Shown: positions 7,726-16,635, counted from the stretch's first letter. The stretch: 64,000 nt of DNA from Pedobacter sp. HDW13 (GCF_011303555.1 NZ_CP049868.1:5704001-5768000), one strand, 5' to 3'. Notes: generated from the sequence alone by a model not told the origin. Numbers and translations: made by a program.

Positions 7726-9861
7726 TTAAGCTTTTGGTGCAGCTGGTTTTTCAGGTCTTGGTAATAAAACCTTACGGGAAAGTTTCATTTTACCTTGTTT
7801 ATCGATGTCTAACAATTTAACCTCGATTTTATCACCTTCTTTTAACACACCATCCATGGTTTCTAAACGTTCCCACGAAATTTCAGAGATGTGTAATAAA
7901 CCATCTTTACCTGGCATTACTTCAACAAATGCTCCGAAAGGCATAATTGATTTTACTTTACCTTGGTAAATTTCGCCAATTTCTGGTTTAGCTACAATGT
8001 TACGGATACGGGTAACTGCTGCATCAATTGATGCTTTATTATCAGCAAATACCTCAACAATACCTTTTCCATCAACTTCTTCGATAGAGATTGATGCACC
8101 GGTTTCGCGTTGCATTTCCTGAATAATTTTACCTCCAGGGCCGATAATTGCACCAATAAATTCTTTATCGATAGTTAAAGAAACAATACGTGGAGCATGT
8201 GGTTTGTAATCCTCATTCGGCTGGCTGATGGTTTTCTTCATCTCGTTTAAGATGTGTAAACGACCATCTTTAGCCTGCAATAAAGCTTTTGTTAAAACCT
8301 CGTACGATAAACCATTGATTTTTAAGTCCATTTGACAAGCAACGATACCATTTTCAGTACCAGTTACTTTAAAGTCCATATCACCTAAATGATCTTCGTC
8401 ACCTAAAATATCAGAAAGGATTGCATATTTACCAGTTTTCTCATCGGTAATTAAACCCATTGCAATACCCGAAACCGGAGATTTGATTTTAATACCAGCA
8501 TCCATTAGCGCTAATGTACCAGCACACACAGTTGCCATTGATGATGAACCGTTTGATTCTAAAATATCAGATACAACACGGATGGTATAAGGATTTGCCT
8601 CACCTTGTGGCAATACTTTTTTCAAAGAGCGTTGTGCTAATGCACCGTGACCAATTTCGCGGCGACCTGCACCTCTGTTTGGTCTTACCTCACCAGTTGA
8701 AAAACCAGGGAAGTTATAGTGCAATAAGAATTTTTGGTAACCATTAAAGAAAGCACCATCAATCATTTGCTCATCATCTTTGCTACCTAAAGTAACTGAA
8801 GTTAAAGATTGAGTCTCGCCACGTGTAAATACAGCCGAACCGTGAGCAGCAGGTAAATAACCAACTTCACTCCAGATAGGACGAATTTCAGTAGTTTTAC
8901 GACCGTCTAAACGAATACCTTCATCTAACAATAAATTTCTAATCGCATCGTACTGTACATCATGATAGTAATGTTTTGCCATTGCTTTAGTTAAATCAGC
9001 AGTATCTTCTGGCATTGCTTCGAAGAATTCGTTAATAATTGCTGTGAAACCAACTTTACGCTCATCTTTGTTCGAGCCAGATTTAGCTAATGCATAAACT
9101 TTATCGTAAGTATCGGCGTAAACTTTTGCTTTTAAATCAGCATCGTGATCTTCGTGGCTATATTCGCGTTTTACAGTTTTACCTGTAGCCTCTGTTAATT
9201 CAACCTGGATAGCACATTGTTTTTTAATTGCATCGTGTGCAAATTTCAATGCTTCAACCATTTCATCTTCCTGAATTTCATCGCACTCACCCTCAACCAT
9301 ACCGATATCGTTAGCCGAACCAGCAACCATAAACTCTAAAGTTGCACGCTCTAAATCACTGGCATATGGATTGATTACCAATTTACCATCGATTTTAGCA
9401 ACACGTACTTCAGAAATCGGACCATTGAAAGGAATATCTGAAACTGATAATGCAGCCGATGCAGCTAAACCAGCTAAGCAATCAGGCATAATATTTTTAT
9501 CAGCAGAAATTAATGAAATCATCACTTGAGTATCAGAGTGATAATCTGAAGGGAACATTGGACGCAAAGCCCTGTCAACCAAACGAGAGATTAAAACCTC
9601 GTAATCAGATAATCTTGCCTCACGACGTAAAAAGCCTCCTGGGATACGGCCTGTTGCTGCATATTTCTCCTGATAATCAACCGATAAAGGTAAAAAATCA
9701 GTACCTGGTTTAGCGCCCACTGTTGATACTACTGTTGCTAACAACATGGTATCGCCCATTTTTACTACAACCGAACCGTCAGCCTGTTTAGCCAGTTTAC
9801 CAGTTTCAATTTCTACAATTCTGCCATCGCCCAAGTCGAACGATTTTTTTATTACATTCAT
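7726..9861 (-). CDS. pnp: Polyribonucleotide nucleotidyltransferase (PNPase)
   Basis: A 3'-5' phosphorolytic exoribonuclease that degrades mRNA and matures stable RNAs, acting as a trimer. The 711-residue product has the full layout. The first RNase PH domain starts at the N-terminus (SFDLGDGRIVEIETGKLAKQ). A helical linker follows, then the second, catalytic RNase PH domain (GRREIGHGALAQRSL near residue 400). A KH domain comes next (FIGAIIGPGGKIIQEM, about 560-620), then an S1 domain (GEIYQGKVKSIMPFGAFVEV, about 625-695). It lies downstream of rpsO on the same strand, as in many bacteria, but a terminator-like stem separates them here. Its leader carries a 6-bp hairpin at 9876-9901. Confidence 0.98.
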   Translation of the reverse strand: MNVIKKSFDLGDGRIVEIETGKLAKQADGSVVVKMGDTMLLATVVSTVGAKPGTDFLPLSVDYQEKYAATGRIPGGFLRREARLSDYEVLISRLVDRALRPMFPSDYHSDTQVMISLISADKNIMPDCLAGLAASAALSVSDIPFNGPISEVRVAKIDGKLVINPYASDLERATLEFMVAGSANDIGMVEGECDEIQEDEMVEALKFAHDAIKKQCAIQVELTEATGKTVKREYSHEDHDADLKAKVYADTYDKVYALAKSGSNKDERKVGFTAIINEFFEAMPEDTADLTKAMAKHYYHDVQYDAIRNLLLDEGIRLDGRKTTEIRPIWSEVGYLPAAHGSAVFTRGETQSLTSVTLGSKDDEQMIDGAFFNGYQKFLLHYNFPGFSTGEVRPNRGAGRREIGHGALAQRSLKKVLPQGEANPYTIRVVSDILESNGSSSMATVCAGTLALMDAGIKIKSPVSGIAMGLITDEKTGKYAILSDILGDEDHLGDMDFKVTGTENGIVACQMDLKINGLSYEVLTKALLQAKDGRLHILNEMKKTISQPNEDYKPHAPRIVSLTIDKEFIGAIIGPGGKIIQEMQRETGASISIEEVDGKGIVEVFADNKASIDAAVTRIRNIVAKPEIGEIYQGKVKSIMPFGAFVEVMPGKDGLLHISEISWERLETMDGVLKEGDKIEVKLLDIDKQGKMKLSRKVLLPRPEKPAAPKA

Positions 9862-9875
9862 TTAAATAGAATTAT

Positions 9876-9901
9876 GGTGTGTTTTCCTCTTTCTACACAC
9901 C
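9876..9901 (-). promoter_or_regulatory. Hairpin in the pnp leader
   Basis: GGTGTG (9876-9881) and CACACC (9896-9901) can pair around a 14-base loop, 14 bases upstream of the pnp ATG. In E. coli, pnp is autoregulated through a cleaved leader stem; a similar role here is only inferred. Confidence 0.35.
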
Positions 9902-9992
9902 GTTGTTTATATATGTTTTTGTTTTTGCAAACGAAGATAGAATTAAAAAATCTATCTATGATAATCCCCGTCATTTTTTTTTGAGGTAAAGT

Positions 9993-10022
9993 AAAAAGCC
10001 ATTCCCTAAAGAATGGCTTTTC
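9993..10022 (-). terminator. Terminator-like stem after rpsO
   Basis: AAAAAGCCATTC (9993-10004) and the complementary GAATGGCTTTTC (10011-10022) form an 11-bp stem with a 6-base loop 15 bases after the rpsO stop. On the minus strand it is followed by TTTTTAC, a short T-run, so termination may be partial and let some transcription reach pnp. Confidence 0.7.
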
Positions 10023-10036
10023 TGATAAACTTGCGC

Positions 10037-10321
10037 TTATTTTTGTTTAATGATATCACGCAACTGAAGAGTTTTGATGATAGCACGATAGCGCTCAATA
10101 TCTTTTTTGTATAGGTAAGCCAAAATACCGCGGCGTTTACCTACCAATTTTTGAAGTGACAACTGTGTAGAGAAATCTTTACGATTTTTCTTTAAGTGTT
10201 CTGTTAAGTGCGCAATACGGTATGTGAATAACGCTACCTGACCTTCTGCAGAACCAGTGTTGGTTTCTACTTCGCCGTGTTGTTTAAAGATTTCGGCTTT
10301 CTTTTCTGGACTTAAATACAT
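10037..10321 (-). CDS. rpsO: 30S ribosomal protein S15
   Basis: Small-subunit protein that binds the central domain of 16S rRNA early in assembly. The ATG at 10321 gives MYLSPEKKAEIFKQHGEVET and a 94-residue product, close to the usual 88-90. A longer frame reaching 10396 runs through the promoter and is rejected. Family motifs include NTGSAEGQVALFTYRI and the C-terminal KLVGKRRGILAYLYKKDIER. The ribosomal order rpsO-pnp is conserved. Secure. Confidence 0.97.
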   Translation of the reverse strand: MYLSPEKKAEIFKQHGEVETNTGSAEGQVALFTYRIAHLTEHLKKNRKDFSTQLSLQKLVGKRRGILAYLYKKDIERYRAIIKTLQLRDIIKQK

Positions 10322-10365
10322 TTCTTGAATAATATTAAAGCAATAAAAATTAATTAATTGTGGCG

Positions 10366-10396
10366 CAAAGATAAAGTTATTTTTGGTTAAAAGCAA
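10366..10396 (-). promoter_or_regulatory. Promoter of rpsO (Bacteroidota type)
   Basis: On the minus strand a TTTG at 10396-10393 is followed after 19 bases by TATCTTTG at 10373-10366. This is a full match to the Bacteroidota -33/-7 consensus (TTTG, then TAnnTTTG). It predicts a start near 10360 and a leader of about 38 bases. Confidence 0.75.
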
Positions 10397-10520
10397 ATGA
10401 CAGTATGGATACTTTTTCAGCCCTTAATACCTTGATTATTAGCTTAAATATTTAATAGTTAATAAGAATGAATCCTAGAGTTTTTCTATTTTAGAACTTA
10501 GATACCATTAATACCAAGAG

Positions 10521-11075
10521 ATGCGGAAACCGAAAGTTAGCAAAGAACCCAAATTATCATTAAACACCATTGTTGGAGTGTGCGCAGTTGTAACAAGTAT
10601 TTGCGCAATAATTATAACACTATACCAAACCAGATTACAACGAATTCAGCAATATGCATCAGTAAAACCGCTGTTAATGAGCTATTCCAATAGCTTTTCT
10701 GATAAAATAAACACTAACGATCAATCTTATCATTACGAACTTCTGATTGCAAATCAAGGTTTAGGGCCGGCAATTGTATCTGATTATGCATTTTATTATA
10801 AGTCAAAACCCTATCAAAACATAGCCGATATTCTTAAACAAATAAAAACCGACCACAAACTGGATTCAACAAAAGCTGTACTGCTTACTAATTTATGGAA
10901 AAATGAAGTGCTACCAGTTGGAGAAAAATTAAGTTTAATCAAAATAGATGATGAACGTCTGGGGCCATTGGTCGAAAAGTCTGATATTAAAATAATGGTT
11001 CAATATGAATCGCTTTATGGGCAACAGTGGAGGTTTATGAGTAATGATAAATCCGGGCCGAAAGAAGTTGAATAA
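10521..11075 (+). CDS. Membrane-anchored protein of unknown function
   Basis: A 184-residue product with a short basic N-terminus (MRKPKVSKEPK), one membrane segment at about residues 15-36 (TIVGVCAVVTSICAIIITLY) and a soluble remainder. After the helix comes a basic stretch (QTRLQRIQQYASVKP). The rest is polar, with a GLGPAIVSDYAFYYKSK motif that resembles small immunoglobulin-like or lipid-facing domains, though I do not recognise a family. Orientation is probably N-in with the domain in the periplasm. The gene is isolated, 83 bases upstream of the thioesterase on the same strand. Function not assigned. Confidence 0.65.
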   Translation: MRKPKVSKEPKLSLNTIVGVCAVVTSICAIIITLYQTRLQRIQQYASVKPLLMSYSNSFSDKINTNDQSYHYELLIANQGLGPAIVSDYAFYYKSKPYQNIADILKQIKTDHKLDSTKAVLLTNLWKNEVLPVGEKLSLIKIDDERLGPLVEKSDIKIMVQYESLYGQQWRFMSNDKSGPKEVE

Positions 11076-11133
11076 CTTTTTCTTTTGAAAAGCTGTAACA
11101 AAAACTTTAAAAACGGCTTTAAAGTAAATACCT

Positions 11134-11141
11134 TACTTTTG
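11134..11141 (+). promoter_or_regulatory. -7 promoter box of the thioesterase gene
   Basis: TACTTTTG matches TAnnTTTG and ends 16 bases before the TTG start codon, predicting a leader of about 10 bases. No clear -33 TTTG is seen. Confidence 0.5.
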
Positions 11142-11157
11142 CAGAAAACATTTACCC

Positions 11158-11577
11158 TTGGAAAAGAATCAATACAGCATCTTCGAAAGCGAATTACGTG
11201 TCCGTCCGGATGATATAGACATGTTCAACCACGTGCACAACAGTAAATATTTAGATTATGTGCTGGCTGCCCGTTACGAACAGATGGAAAGGTTTTACGG
11301 AATGCCTTGGGAACATTTTACCAAACTAGGGTTAGGCTGGGTGGTAAGCCGTGTTGATATCAATTTTAAACGCCCTCTATTGATGAACGACTTGATGCTG
11401 ATCCGTACCGGAATTTTAACCATGCACGAAAAAGGTTGCTCGGTGCAGTTCGAAATCATCAATAAAAAAACCGGCAAGGTAGCTTCGGATGGCATTTTTG
11501 ACTACGTATTGATTGACCTGAATACCAACAGAGGCTCTAAGGTTACTGAAGAGATGATCAAAGCTTACAGTATTTAA
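11158..11577 (+). CDS. Acyl-CoA thioesterase, hotdog fold (YbgC/FadM type)
   Basis: The 139-residue product has the 4-hydroxybenzoyl-CoA thioesterase-like pattern. RPDDIDMFNHVHNSKYLDYV near the N-terminus contains the catalytic Asp region and the hotdog helix. It is followed by VVSRVDINFKRPLLMNDL and GKVASDGIFDYVLIDL in the strands. It probably hydrolyses an acyl-CoA or acyl-ACP thioester in the cytoplasm, as a tetramer; the substrate is not readable. The start is a TTG at 11158, supported by the -7 box just upstream and by the absence of an in-frame ATG before the conserved region. It appears to be monocistronic. Confidence 0.85.
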   Translation: MEKNQYSIFESELRVRPDDIDMFNHVHNSKYLDYVLAARYEQMERFYGMPWEHFTKLGLGWVVSRVDINFKRPLLMNDLMLIRTGILTMHEKGCSVQFEIINKKTGKVASDGIFDYVLIDLNTNRGSKVTEEMIKAYSI

Positions 11578-11672
11578 GGGCGATTACACAGATAAGAGTA
11601 CTGAAAAAATAATCCGTGAGTTCCGTGCCTCCGTGGCAAATTAACCATCAACTAAAATAATCGTCCTCAAAA

Positions 11673-11702
11673 TTTGACGTTTAGAATTTTTCTTTATCTT
11701 TG
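11673..11702 (+). promoter_or_regulatory. Promoter of the MATE transporter leader
   Basis: TTTG (11673-11676), 18 bases, then TATCTTTG (11695-11702) is a near-perfect Bacteroidota promoter. It predicts a start near 11708 and so an unusually long leader of about 138 bases before the MATE gene ATG at 11846. Confidence 0.7.
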
Positions 11703-11707
11703 ATCTA

Positions 11708-11845
11708 TCAAAAAGACCAGAGCCATGATAGTATCTGCAATCCGTTTGAGGTTCTAAACACCGAGGATTCCCTCCGATTTTAATTTTAGGTATATACGCG
11801 TAATGCGTATCATTTGGTTTATTCATTACATTTTAACTTTATTAT
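11708..11845 (+). promoter_or_regulatory. Candidate structured 5' leader of the MATE transporter gene
   Basis: The predicted leader can fold as AATCC-GTTT around an 8-base loop closed by AAAC and GGATT (11739-11769). The loop GAGG (11748-11751) can also pair with CCTC at 11771-11774, and CTAAA (11754-11758) with TTTAG (11785-11789), giving an H-type pseudoknot. A second hairpin ATACGC/GCGTAT lies at 11794-11810. The segment GAGGTTCTA resembles the 5' part of preQ1-I riboswitches, but the A-rich tail of that class is missing. No known class is assigned. Confidence 0.4.
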
Positions 11846-13270
11846 ATGTCACAGTCCATAAAGACAAAGGGCAAACTATCTTCTTTTTTCGAGCTGCTCG
11901 TGCAAGCTATAAAAGGTCACGAGGTCGATTTAACAGCTATCAGTATAAAAAGGGCCATTATTTTACTGGCCATCCCTATGATGCTGGAAATGGCTATGGA
12001 ATCTGTTTTCGCGCTGGTTGATTTATATTTTGTTGGCCATTTGGAAAATAGTAGTAACGCTATACAAACCGTTGGCTTAACAGAATCTGTTTTAACTATT
12101 ATTTATTCGCTCGCTATTGGTTTAAGTATGGCTGCCACAGCAGTTGTAGCCCGCAGAATAGGTGAGAAAAATCCCGAAGCTGCTTCAAAAGCAGGTATGC
12201 AAACTATTTTAATTGCCGTAAGCGTTAATCTCATTATCAGTATTTTAGGCTTAATTTATGCCCGCGATATTTTATTACTGATGGGCGCAAGTACGGTAAC
12301 CGCCGATCATGGTACTCCTTTCGTACGCATTATGATGGGTGGTAGTCTTATTATTGTATTGCTGTTCTTAATTAATGGTATTTTCAGAGGTGCCGGAAAT
12401 GCCGCCATTGCCATGCGAAGTTTATGGATCGCAAACATTGCAAATATTATCCTCTGCCCTATTTTCATCAACGGTTTTGGCCCGATACCTGCATTTGGTT
12501 TAACCGGCGCAGCCATTGCAACAACCATTGGCCGAGGTTTGGGTGTAACTTACCAGGTTTACAATCTTTTTAATGGTAAGAATGCATTAAAAATTATCAT
12601 TAGTAATTTTATTCCCGATTGGGAGCAGATTAAGGCTATTGTAAAAATTGCCGTTCCTGGTATTTTGCAGTTTAGTATAGGTTCATGCAGTTATATTTTT
12701 CTTACAAGATTAGTTGCAACAACCGGAGGGCCAGATGGTTCGGCAGGATTTCAAACAGCTTTGAGATTAATGATGTTTTCTATATTGCCTGCATGGGGGC
12801 TTAGCAATGCTTCTGCGGCTCTTGTTGGGCAGAATCTAGGTGCTGGTCATTTAGATAGAGCTGAGAAATCAGTCTTTATAACAATGAAGTATATGGTCGG
12901 TTTTATGGCAATAATAAGTATACTTTCTCTGACATGCGGAAATTTATTTGCAGCGTTTTTTACATCAGATAAAAAGGTAATTGAAATCGCAAGTTATGCA
13001 TTAAAAACACTAAGTATTGGCTTCATCATTTATGGATTGGGAATGGTACTTACTAGTGCATTTAATGGTGCCGGCGATACCTGGACACCTACAAAAATAA
13101 ACGTTTTTGCCTTTTGGCTGTTTCAGATTCCCTTCGCTTACTTTTTGACCAGGTTTTTAGAGCTGGGCCCAACCGGAGTATTTATAGCTATACCAACCGC
13201 CGAAGCAGGAATTGCTGTAGCCGCTTACATCCTGTTTAAAAAAGGTAAATGGAAGAAAACGGTTGTTTAA
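11846..13270 (+). CDS. MATE-family efflux transporter
   Basis: A 474-residue inner-membrane antiporter of the MATE family, expected to export cationic compounds in exchange for Na+ or H+. Two MatE repeats are visible: the first begins near residue 35 (AIILLAIPMMLEMAMESVFA), the second near residue 270 (IVKIAVPGILQFSIGSCSYI). About 12 membrane helices can be drawn. Characteristic segments include VDLYFVGHLE and GAGNAAIAMRS. The N-terminal 35 residues are a soluble extension. The leader is long and possibly structured, which suggests control by a ligand or by attenuation. The substrate is unknown. Confidence 0.92.
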   Translation: MSQSIKTKGKLSSFFELLVQAIKGHEVDLTAISIKRAIILLAIPMMLEMAMESVFALVDLYFVGHLENSSNAIQTVGLTESVLTIIYSLAIGLSMAATAVVARRIGEKNPEAASKAGMQTILIAVSVNLIISILGLIYARDILLLMGASTVTADHGTPFVRIMMGGSLIIVLLFLINGIFRGAGNAAIAMRSLWIANIANIILCPIFINGFGPIPAFGLTGAAIATTIGRGLGVTYQVYNLFNGKNALKIIISNFIPDWEQIKAIVKIAVPGILQFSIGSCSYIFLTRLVATTGGPDGSAGFQTALRLMMFSILPAWGLSNASAALVGQNLGAGHLDRAEKSVFITMKYMVGFMAIISILSLTCGNLFAAFFTSDKKVIEIASYALKTLSIGFIIYGLGMVLTSAFNGAGDTWTPTKINVFAFWLFQIPFAYFLTRFLELGPTGVFIAIPTAEAGIAVAAYILFKKGKWKKTVV

Positions 13271-13469
13271 ACACTATAAGAAATTAAGATGAGGCTATAT
13301 CATAAATTAAATATAAATTATCAATCCAGAGTCTGTCGGAAAACCATGAATAAATGCCTTCCATAGTATTTTGATGTGTTTAACCAGATAAAATTGAAGT
13401 AATTTTATAACTAATGATACAGCCTCTCCTATCTTCCATTTTCCCCCTTACAATTTCCATTAAAAAGCA

Positions 13470-13477
13470 TATCTTTG
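13470..13477 (+). promoter_or_regulatory. -7 promoter box abutting lepA
   Basis: TATCTTTG ends only seven bases before the lepA ATG at 13485. The predicted transcription start falls at or next to the start codon, so the mRNA may be leaderless. Confidence 0.6.
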
Positions 13478-13484
13478 CGCAAAG

Positions 13485-15272
13485 ATGAAGCATATACGTA
13501 ATTTTTGCATTATTGCACATATCGACCATGGTAAAAGTACCCTGGCTGATAGGTTATTAGAATATACAGCGACGATTTCGCAGCGTGAAGCGCAGGCGCA
13601 ATTGCTCGATAATATGGATTTAGAGCGTGAGAGAGGCATCACCATTAAAAGTCATGCCATACAAATGAACTATAAAGTTGGTGATATTGAATATAATTTC
13701 AACCTAATCGATACACCCGGACACGTAGATTTTTCATACGAAGTTTCGCGTTCTATTGCTGCCTGCGAAGGTGCGCTACTTATTGTAGATGCATCGCAAG
13801 GTATACAGGCCCAAACCATTTCTAACTTATATCTTGCTTTAGAGCACGATCTGGAAATTATTCCGATTTTAAATAAAATGGATTTACCGGGCGCAATGCC
13901 AGAAGAGGTAAAAGACCAGATTATTGATCTGATTGGCTGTAAACGTGAAGATATTATTCCTGCATCGGGTAAAACCGGAATGGGGATTCCTGATATTATC
14001 CAGGCAATTGTTGATCGTGTTCCAGCACCAGTTGGCGATCCGGAAGCACCTTTGCAAGCTTTAATCTTCGACTCCGTTTTCAACTCATTCAGGGGAATTA
14101 TTGCTTACTACAAAGTAGTAAACGGAGAAATTAAAAAAGGTGATAAAGTAAAGTTCATCAATACTGGCAAAGAATACTTAGCTGACGAAGTTGGTATTTT
14201 AAAGTTAGATATGGCGCCACGTAATGTGGTTAAAACCGGAGATGTAGGCTACATTATTTCAGGAATTAAAGAAGCAAGAGAAGTAAAAGTTGGGGATACG
14301 ATTACGACTACTGCAAGACCATCATTAGATGCCATTCAAGGATTTGAAGAGGTAAAACCAATGGTTTTTGCCGGTATTTATCCTGTTGATACCGATGAAT
14401 TTGAAGAACTTCGTGAGGCCATGCACAAATTGCAGCTTAACGATGCCTCAATCGTTTTCGAACCTGAAAGCTCTGCAGCTTTGGGCTTTGGTTTCCGTTG
14501 CGGTTTCTTAGGCATGCTGCATATGGAGATTATCCAGGAACGTTTGGAGCGTGAATTCGATATGACGGTAATAACAACCGTTCCCAACGTATCTTACGTT
14601 GCGCATACTACCAAAGGCGACGAAATTTTTGTAAATAATCCATCTGATCTACCTGACCCAAGTAAATTGGATTCGGTTGAAGAACCTTATATCAAAGCCA
14701 ATATCATTACTAAAGCTGATTTTGTTGGCCCTGTGATGTCACTTTGTATTCAGAAAAGAGGAACAATTGTAAATCAATCATACTTAACATCGGATCGTGT
14801 AGAATTGGTTTTCGAAATGCCAATGGGCGAAATTGTATTCGATTTTTATGATAAACTGAAAACAATTTCTAAAGGTTATGCATCCTTCGATTATCATCAG
14901 GTTGGTTACCGCAAATCTGATTTGGTTCGTTTAGATATGTTAATTAATGATGAACCTGTTGATGCTTTATCATCATTGATCCACCGTAGCAATGCTTACG
15001 ATTTCGGAAAAAAAATCTGCGAGAAATTAAAGGAACTGATCCCACGTCAGCAGTTTGAAATTAAAATTCAGGCTTCTATCGGTGCCAAAGTTATTGCCCG
15101 TGAAACATTAAGTGCTTTGCGTAAAGATGTAACCGCCAAGTGTTATGGTGGTGATATTTCCCGTAAACGTAAGTTATTGGAGAAACAGAAAAAAGGTAAA
15201 AAACGTATGCGTCAGGTGGGTAACGTAGAGATTCCGCAAACGGCATTTATGGCAGTTTTGAAATTAGACTAA
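13485..15272 (+). CDS. lepA: Elongation factor 4 (LepA), translational GTPase
   Basis: Ribosome-associated GTPase implicated in 30S assembly and elongation quality. At 595 residues it has the usual length. GTPase motifs are complete: AHIDHGKSTLADRLLE (G1), RERGITIKS (G2), DTPGHVDF (G3), NKMDLPGA (G4). EF-G-like domains follow, and the LepA-specific C-terminal domain with KCYGGDISRKRKLLEKQKKG ends the protein. The ATG at 13485 places the G1 motif close to the N-terminus, as in homologues. The -7 promoter box lies seven bases upstream. folD follows on the same strand across an inverted repeat. Secure. Confidence 0.98.
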   Translation: MKHIRNFCIIAHIDHGKSTLADRLLEYTATISQREAQAQLLDNMDLERERGITIKSHAIQMNYKVGDIEYNFNLIDTPGHVDFSYEVSRSIAACEGALLIVDASQGIQAQTISNLYLALEHDLEIIPILNKMDLPGAMPEEVKDQIIDLIGCKREDIIPASGKTGMGIPDIIQAIVDRVPAPVGDPEAPLQALIFDSVFNSFRGIIAYYKVVNGEIKKGDKVKFINTGKEYLADEVGILKLDMAPRNVVKTGDVGYIISGIKEAREVKVGDTITTTARPSLDAIQGFEEVKPMVFAGIYPVDTDEFEELREAMHKLQLNDASIVFEPESSAALGFGFRCGFLGMLHMEIIQERLEREFDMTVITTVPNVSYVAHTTKGDEIFVNNPSDLPDPSKLDSVEEPYIKANIITKADFVGPVMSLCIQKRGTIVNQSYLTSDRVELVFEMPMGEIVFDFYDKLKTISKGYASFDYHQVGYRKSDLVRLDMLINDEPVDALSSLIHRSNAYDFGKKICEKLKELIPRQQFEIKIQASIGAKVIARETLSALRKDVTAKCYGGDISRKRKLLEKQKKGKKRMRQVGNVEIPQTAFMAVLKLD

Positions 15273-15287
15273 AAATAGAATCAAGTG

Positions 15288-15328
15288 TAAAGTATCAAGT
15301 TGCAAGCAACTGAAATCTTGATACTTTA
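15288..15328 (+). repeat. Inverted repeat between lepA and folD
   Basis: TAAAGTATCAAG (15288-15299) and CTTGATACTTTA (15317-15328) pair perfectly over 12 bases around a 17-base loop. It may act as a terminator for lepA, though there is no long T-run. It ends 24 bases before the folD ATG, so it could also affect folD expression. Confidence 0.55.
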
Positions 15329-15352
15329 TACTTGCTACCCCGATATTTAAAC

Positions 15353-16234
15353 ATGAAACTATTAGACGGTAAATACGTATCAGAAAAAGTTAAAGTTCAG
15401 ATTGCCGAAGAAGCAGCTGAGTTTTTGAATAAAACAGGGCGCAAGCCACATTTAGTTGCTATTTTAGTAGGTAACGATGGTGGCAGCGAAACTTATGTAG
15501 CGAGCAAGATGAAAAATTGTGAGAAGGTAGGTTTTAAATCTTCACTTCACCGTTATGATAACTCGGTTACAGAAGCAGAATTGCTGGCTAAAATTGAGGA
15601 AATTAACCAGGATGAAGATGTAGATGGCTTAATTGTACAATTGCCATTGCCAAAACACATCGACCCTGAAAAAGTTACTGAAAAGATCGATCACCGCAAA
15701 GATGTAGATGGTTTCCATCCGGTAAACCTGGGCAGAATGATGCGTAATTTACCATGCTTTATTCCGGCAACGCCTTACGGTATTTTGCTAATGTTACAGG
15801 AATACAATATCGATACAACCGGTAAACATTGTGTTGTGGTTGGCCGCAGTAATATTGTGGGCAGTCCTATGAGTATTTTAATGGCCCGAAATGCAAATCC
15901 TGGAAACTGTACTGTAACACTTACCCACTCGCGCACCAAAGATCTAAAAGAACAGGTTTTACAGGCCGATATCGTAATAGCTGCTATTGGTAAAAAGAAC
16001 TTTGTTACAGCCGATATGGTTAAGCCGGGCGCCATTATTATCGATGTGGGCATTAACCGAGAAAATTCTTCGGAAACTAAATCAGGCTTTAAACTATATG
16101 GTGATGTTGACTTTGATAATGTTGCACCAATATCATCGTACATTACCCCGGTACCAGGCGGCGTAGGCTTAATGACCATTGTGGGTTTATTGAAAAATAC
16201 TCTGGCATCAGCAAGGAAAGAGATTTATTCTTAA
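15353..16234 (+). CDS. folD: Bifunctional methylenetetrahydrofolate dehydrogenase/cyclohydrolase
   Basis: Oxidises 5,10-methylene-THF to methenyl-THF and hydrolyses it to 10-formyl-THF, feeding purine and formyl-methionine synthesis. The ATG at 15353 (MKLLDGKYVSEKVKV) gives 293 residues, the normal length; a TTG seven codons upstream falls next to the repeat and is not preferred. Motifs include the YVASKMKNCEKVG region with the catalytic Lys, DGLIVQLPLPKHID, KDVDGFHPVN, the nucleotide-binding VVVGRSNIVGSP and the C-terminal PGGVGLMTI. A terminator follows at 16281. Secure. Confidence 0.97.
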   Translation: MKLLDGKYVSEKVKVQIAEEAAEFLNKTGRKPHLVAILVGNDGGSETYVASKMKNCEKVGFKSSLHRYDNSVTEAELLAKIEEINQDEDVDGLIVQLPLPKHIDPEKVTEKIDHRKDVDGFHPVNLGRMMRNLPCFIPATPYGILLMLQEYNIDTTGKHCVVVGRSNIVGSPMSILMARNANPGNCTVTLTHSRTKDLKEQVLQADIVIAAIGKKNFVTADMVKPGAIIIDVGINRENSSETKSGFKLYGDVDFDNVAPISSYITPVPGGVGLMTIVGLLKNTLASARKEIYS

Positions 16235-16280
16235 AGGTAGAAGGTTATAAGGTGGAGGACTCAACGTCCAAAAAATATAG

Positions 16281-16313
16281 AAAAGCGGTTCATTGTTGGA
16301 TCGCTTTTTTTGT
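16281..16313 (+). terminator. Rho-independent terminator of folD
   Basis: AAAAGCGGTTC pairs with GGATCGCTTTT (11 bp including G-T pairs), followed by further T residues. It lies about 47 bases after the folD stop. Confidence 0.75.
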
Positions 16314-16635
16314 TTAGCGATATGCGATTGGTGATTAGCGTTTGATGATTACTTCCCTATTTGTACTGTACTCTAATAGAAAGGCGACCTGATTAAAATG
16401 TTATTCTCACATAAAAGATCCTGAAACAAGTTCAGAATGACGTATCTCACTGGTTCGTTATTGCGATAATGAATGAACTTATGGTTAGTAAACTATTGAT
16501 AAATTGAGCATAAGCGGCCGCTAGGAACAATTAACCCATAAAACAGGGAGTTGGGTGTTGTGAGTTTGGAGTTTGGAGTCAGTTAACCTATTTAAACAAT
16601 TAACCAGTTAACCTACTAATGAACAAGTGAACCAA
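16314..16635. other. Intergenic region folD to Rieske gene, with repeats
   Basis: No coding frame is convincing here. It holds a half copy of the dispersed palindromic repeat at 16416-16442. A run of alternating short direct repeats lies at 16580-16641: CAGTTAACCTA at 16580 and 16605, CAATTAACC at 16597 and 16633. A duplicated GAGTTTGGAGTTTGGAGT stretch sits just before them. Confidence 0.6.
16416..16442. repeat. Half copy of the dispersed palindromic repeat
   Basis: Reads AGATCCTGAAACAAGTTCAG followed by AATGACG, matching the family at 6315-6380 and 7691-7717. No partner arm is seen nearby. Confidence 0.8.

Noticed and set aside
10322..10396. N-terminal extension of rpsO by 25 codons
   Set aside because: The extension would be translated from within the rpsO promoter (TATCTTTG at 10366-10373), and S15 normally begins close to the MYLSPEKKAEI segment.
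11748..11789. preQ1-I riboswitch
   Set aside because: Only the first nine bases (GAGGTTCTA) fit; the loop is too long, the A-rich tail is missing and the gene is a MATE transporter. Kept only as an unclassified leader structure.
11641..11826. 61-codon minus-strand frame upstream of the MATE gene
   Set aside because: It overlaps a strong plus-strand promoter and leader, and its product shows no recognisable pattern.
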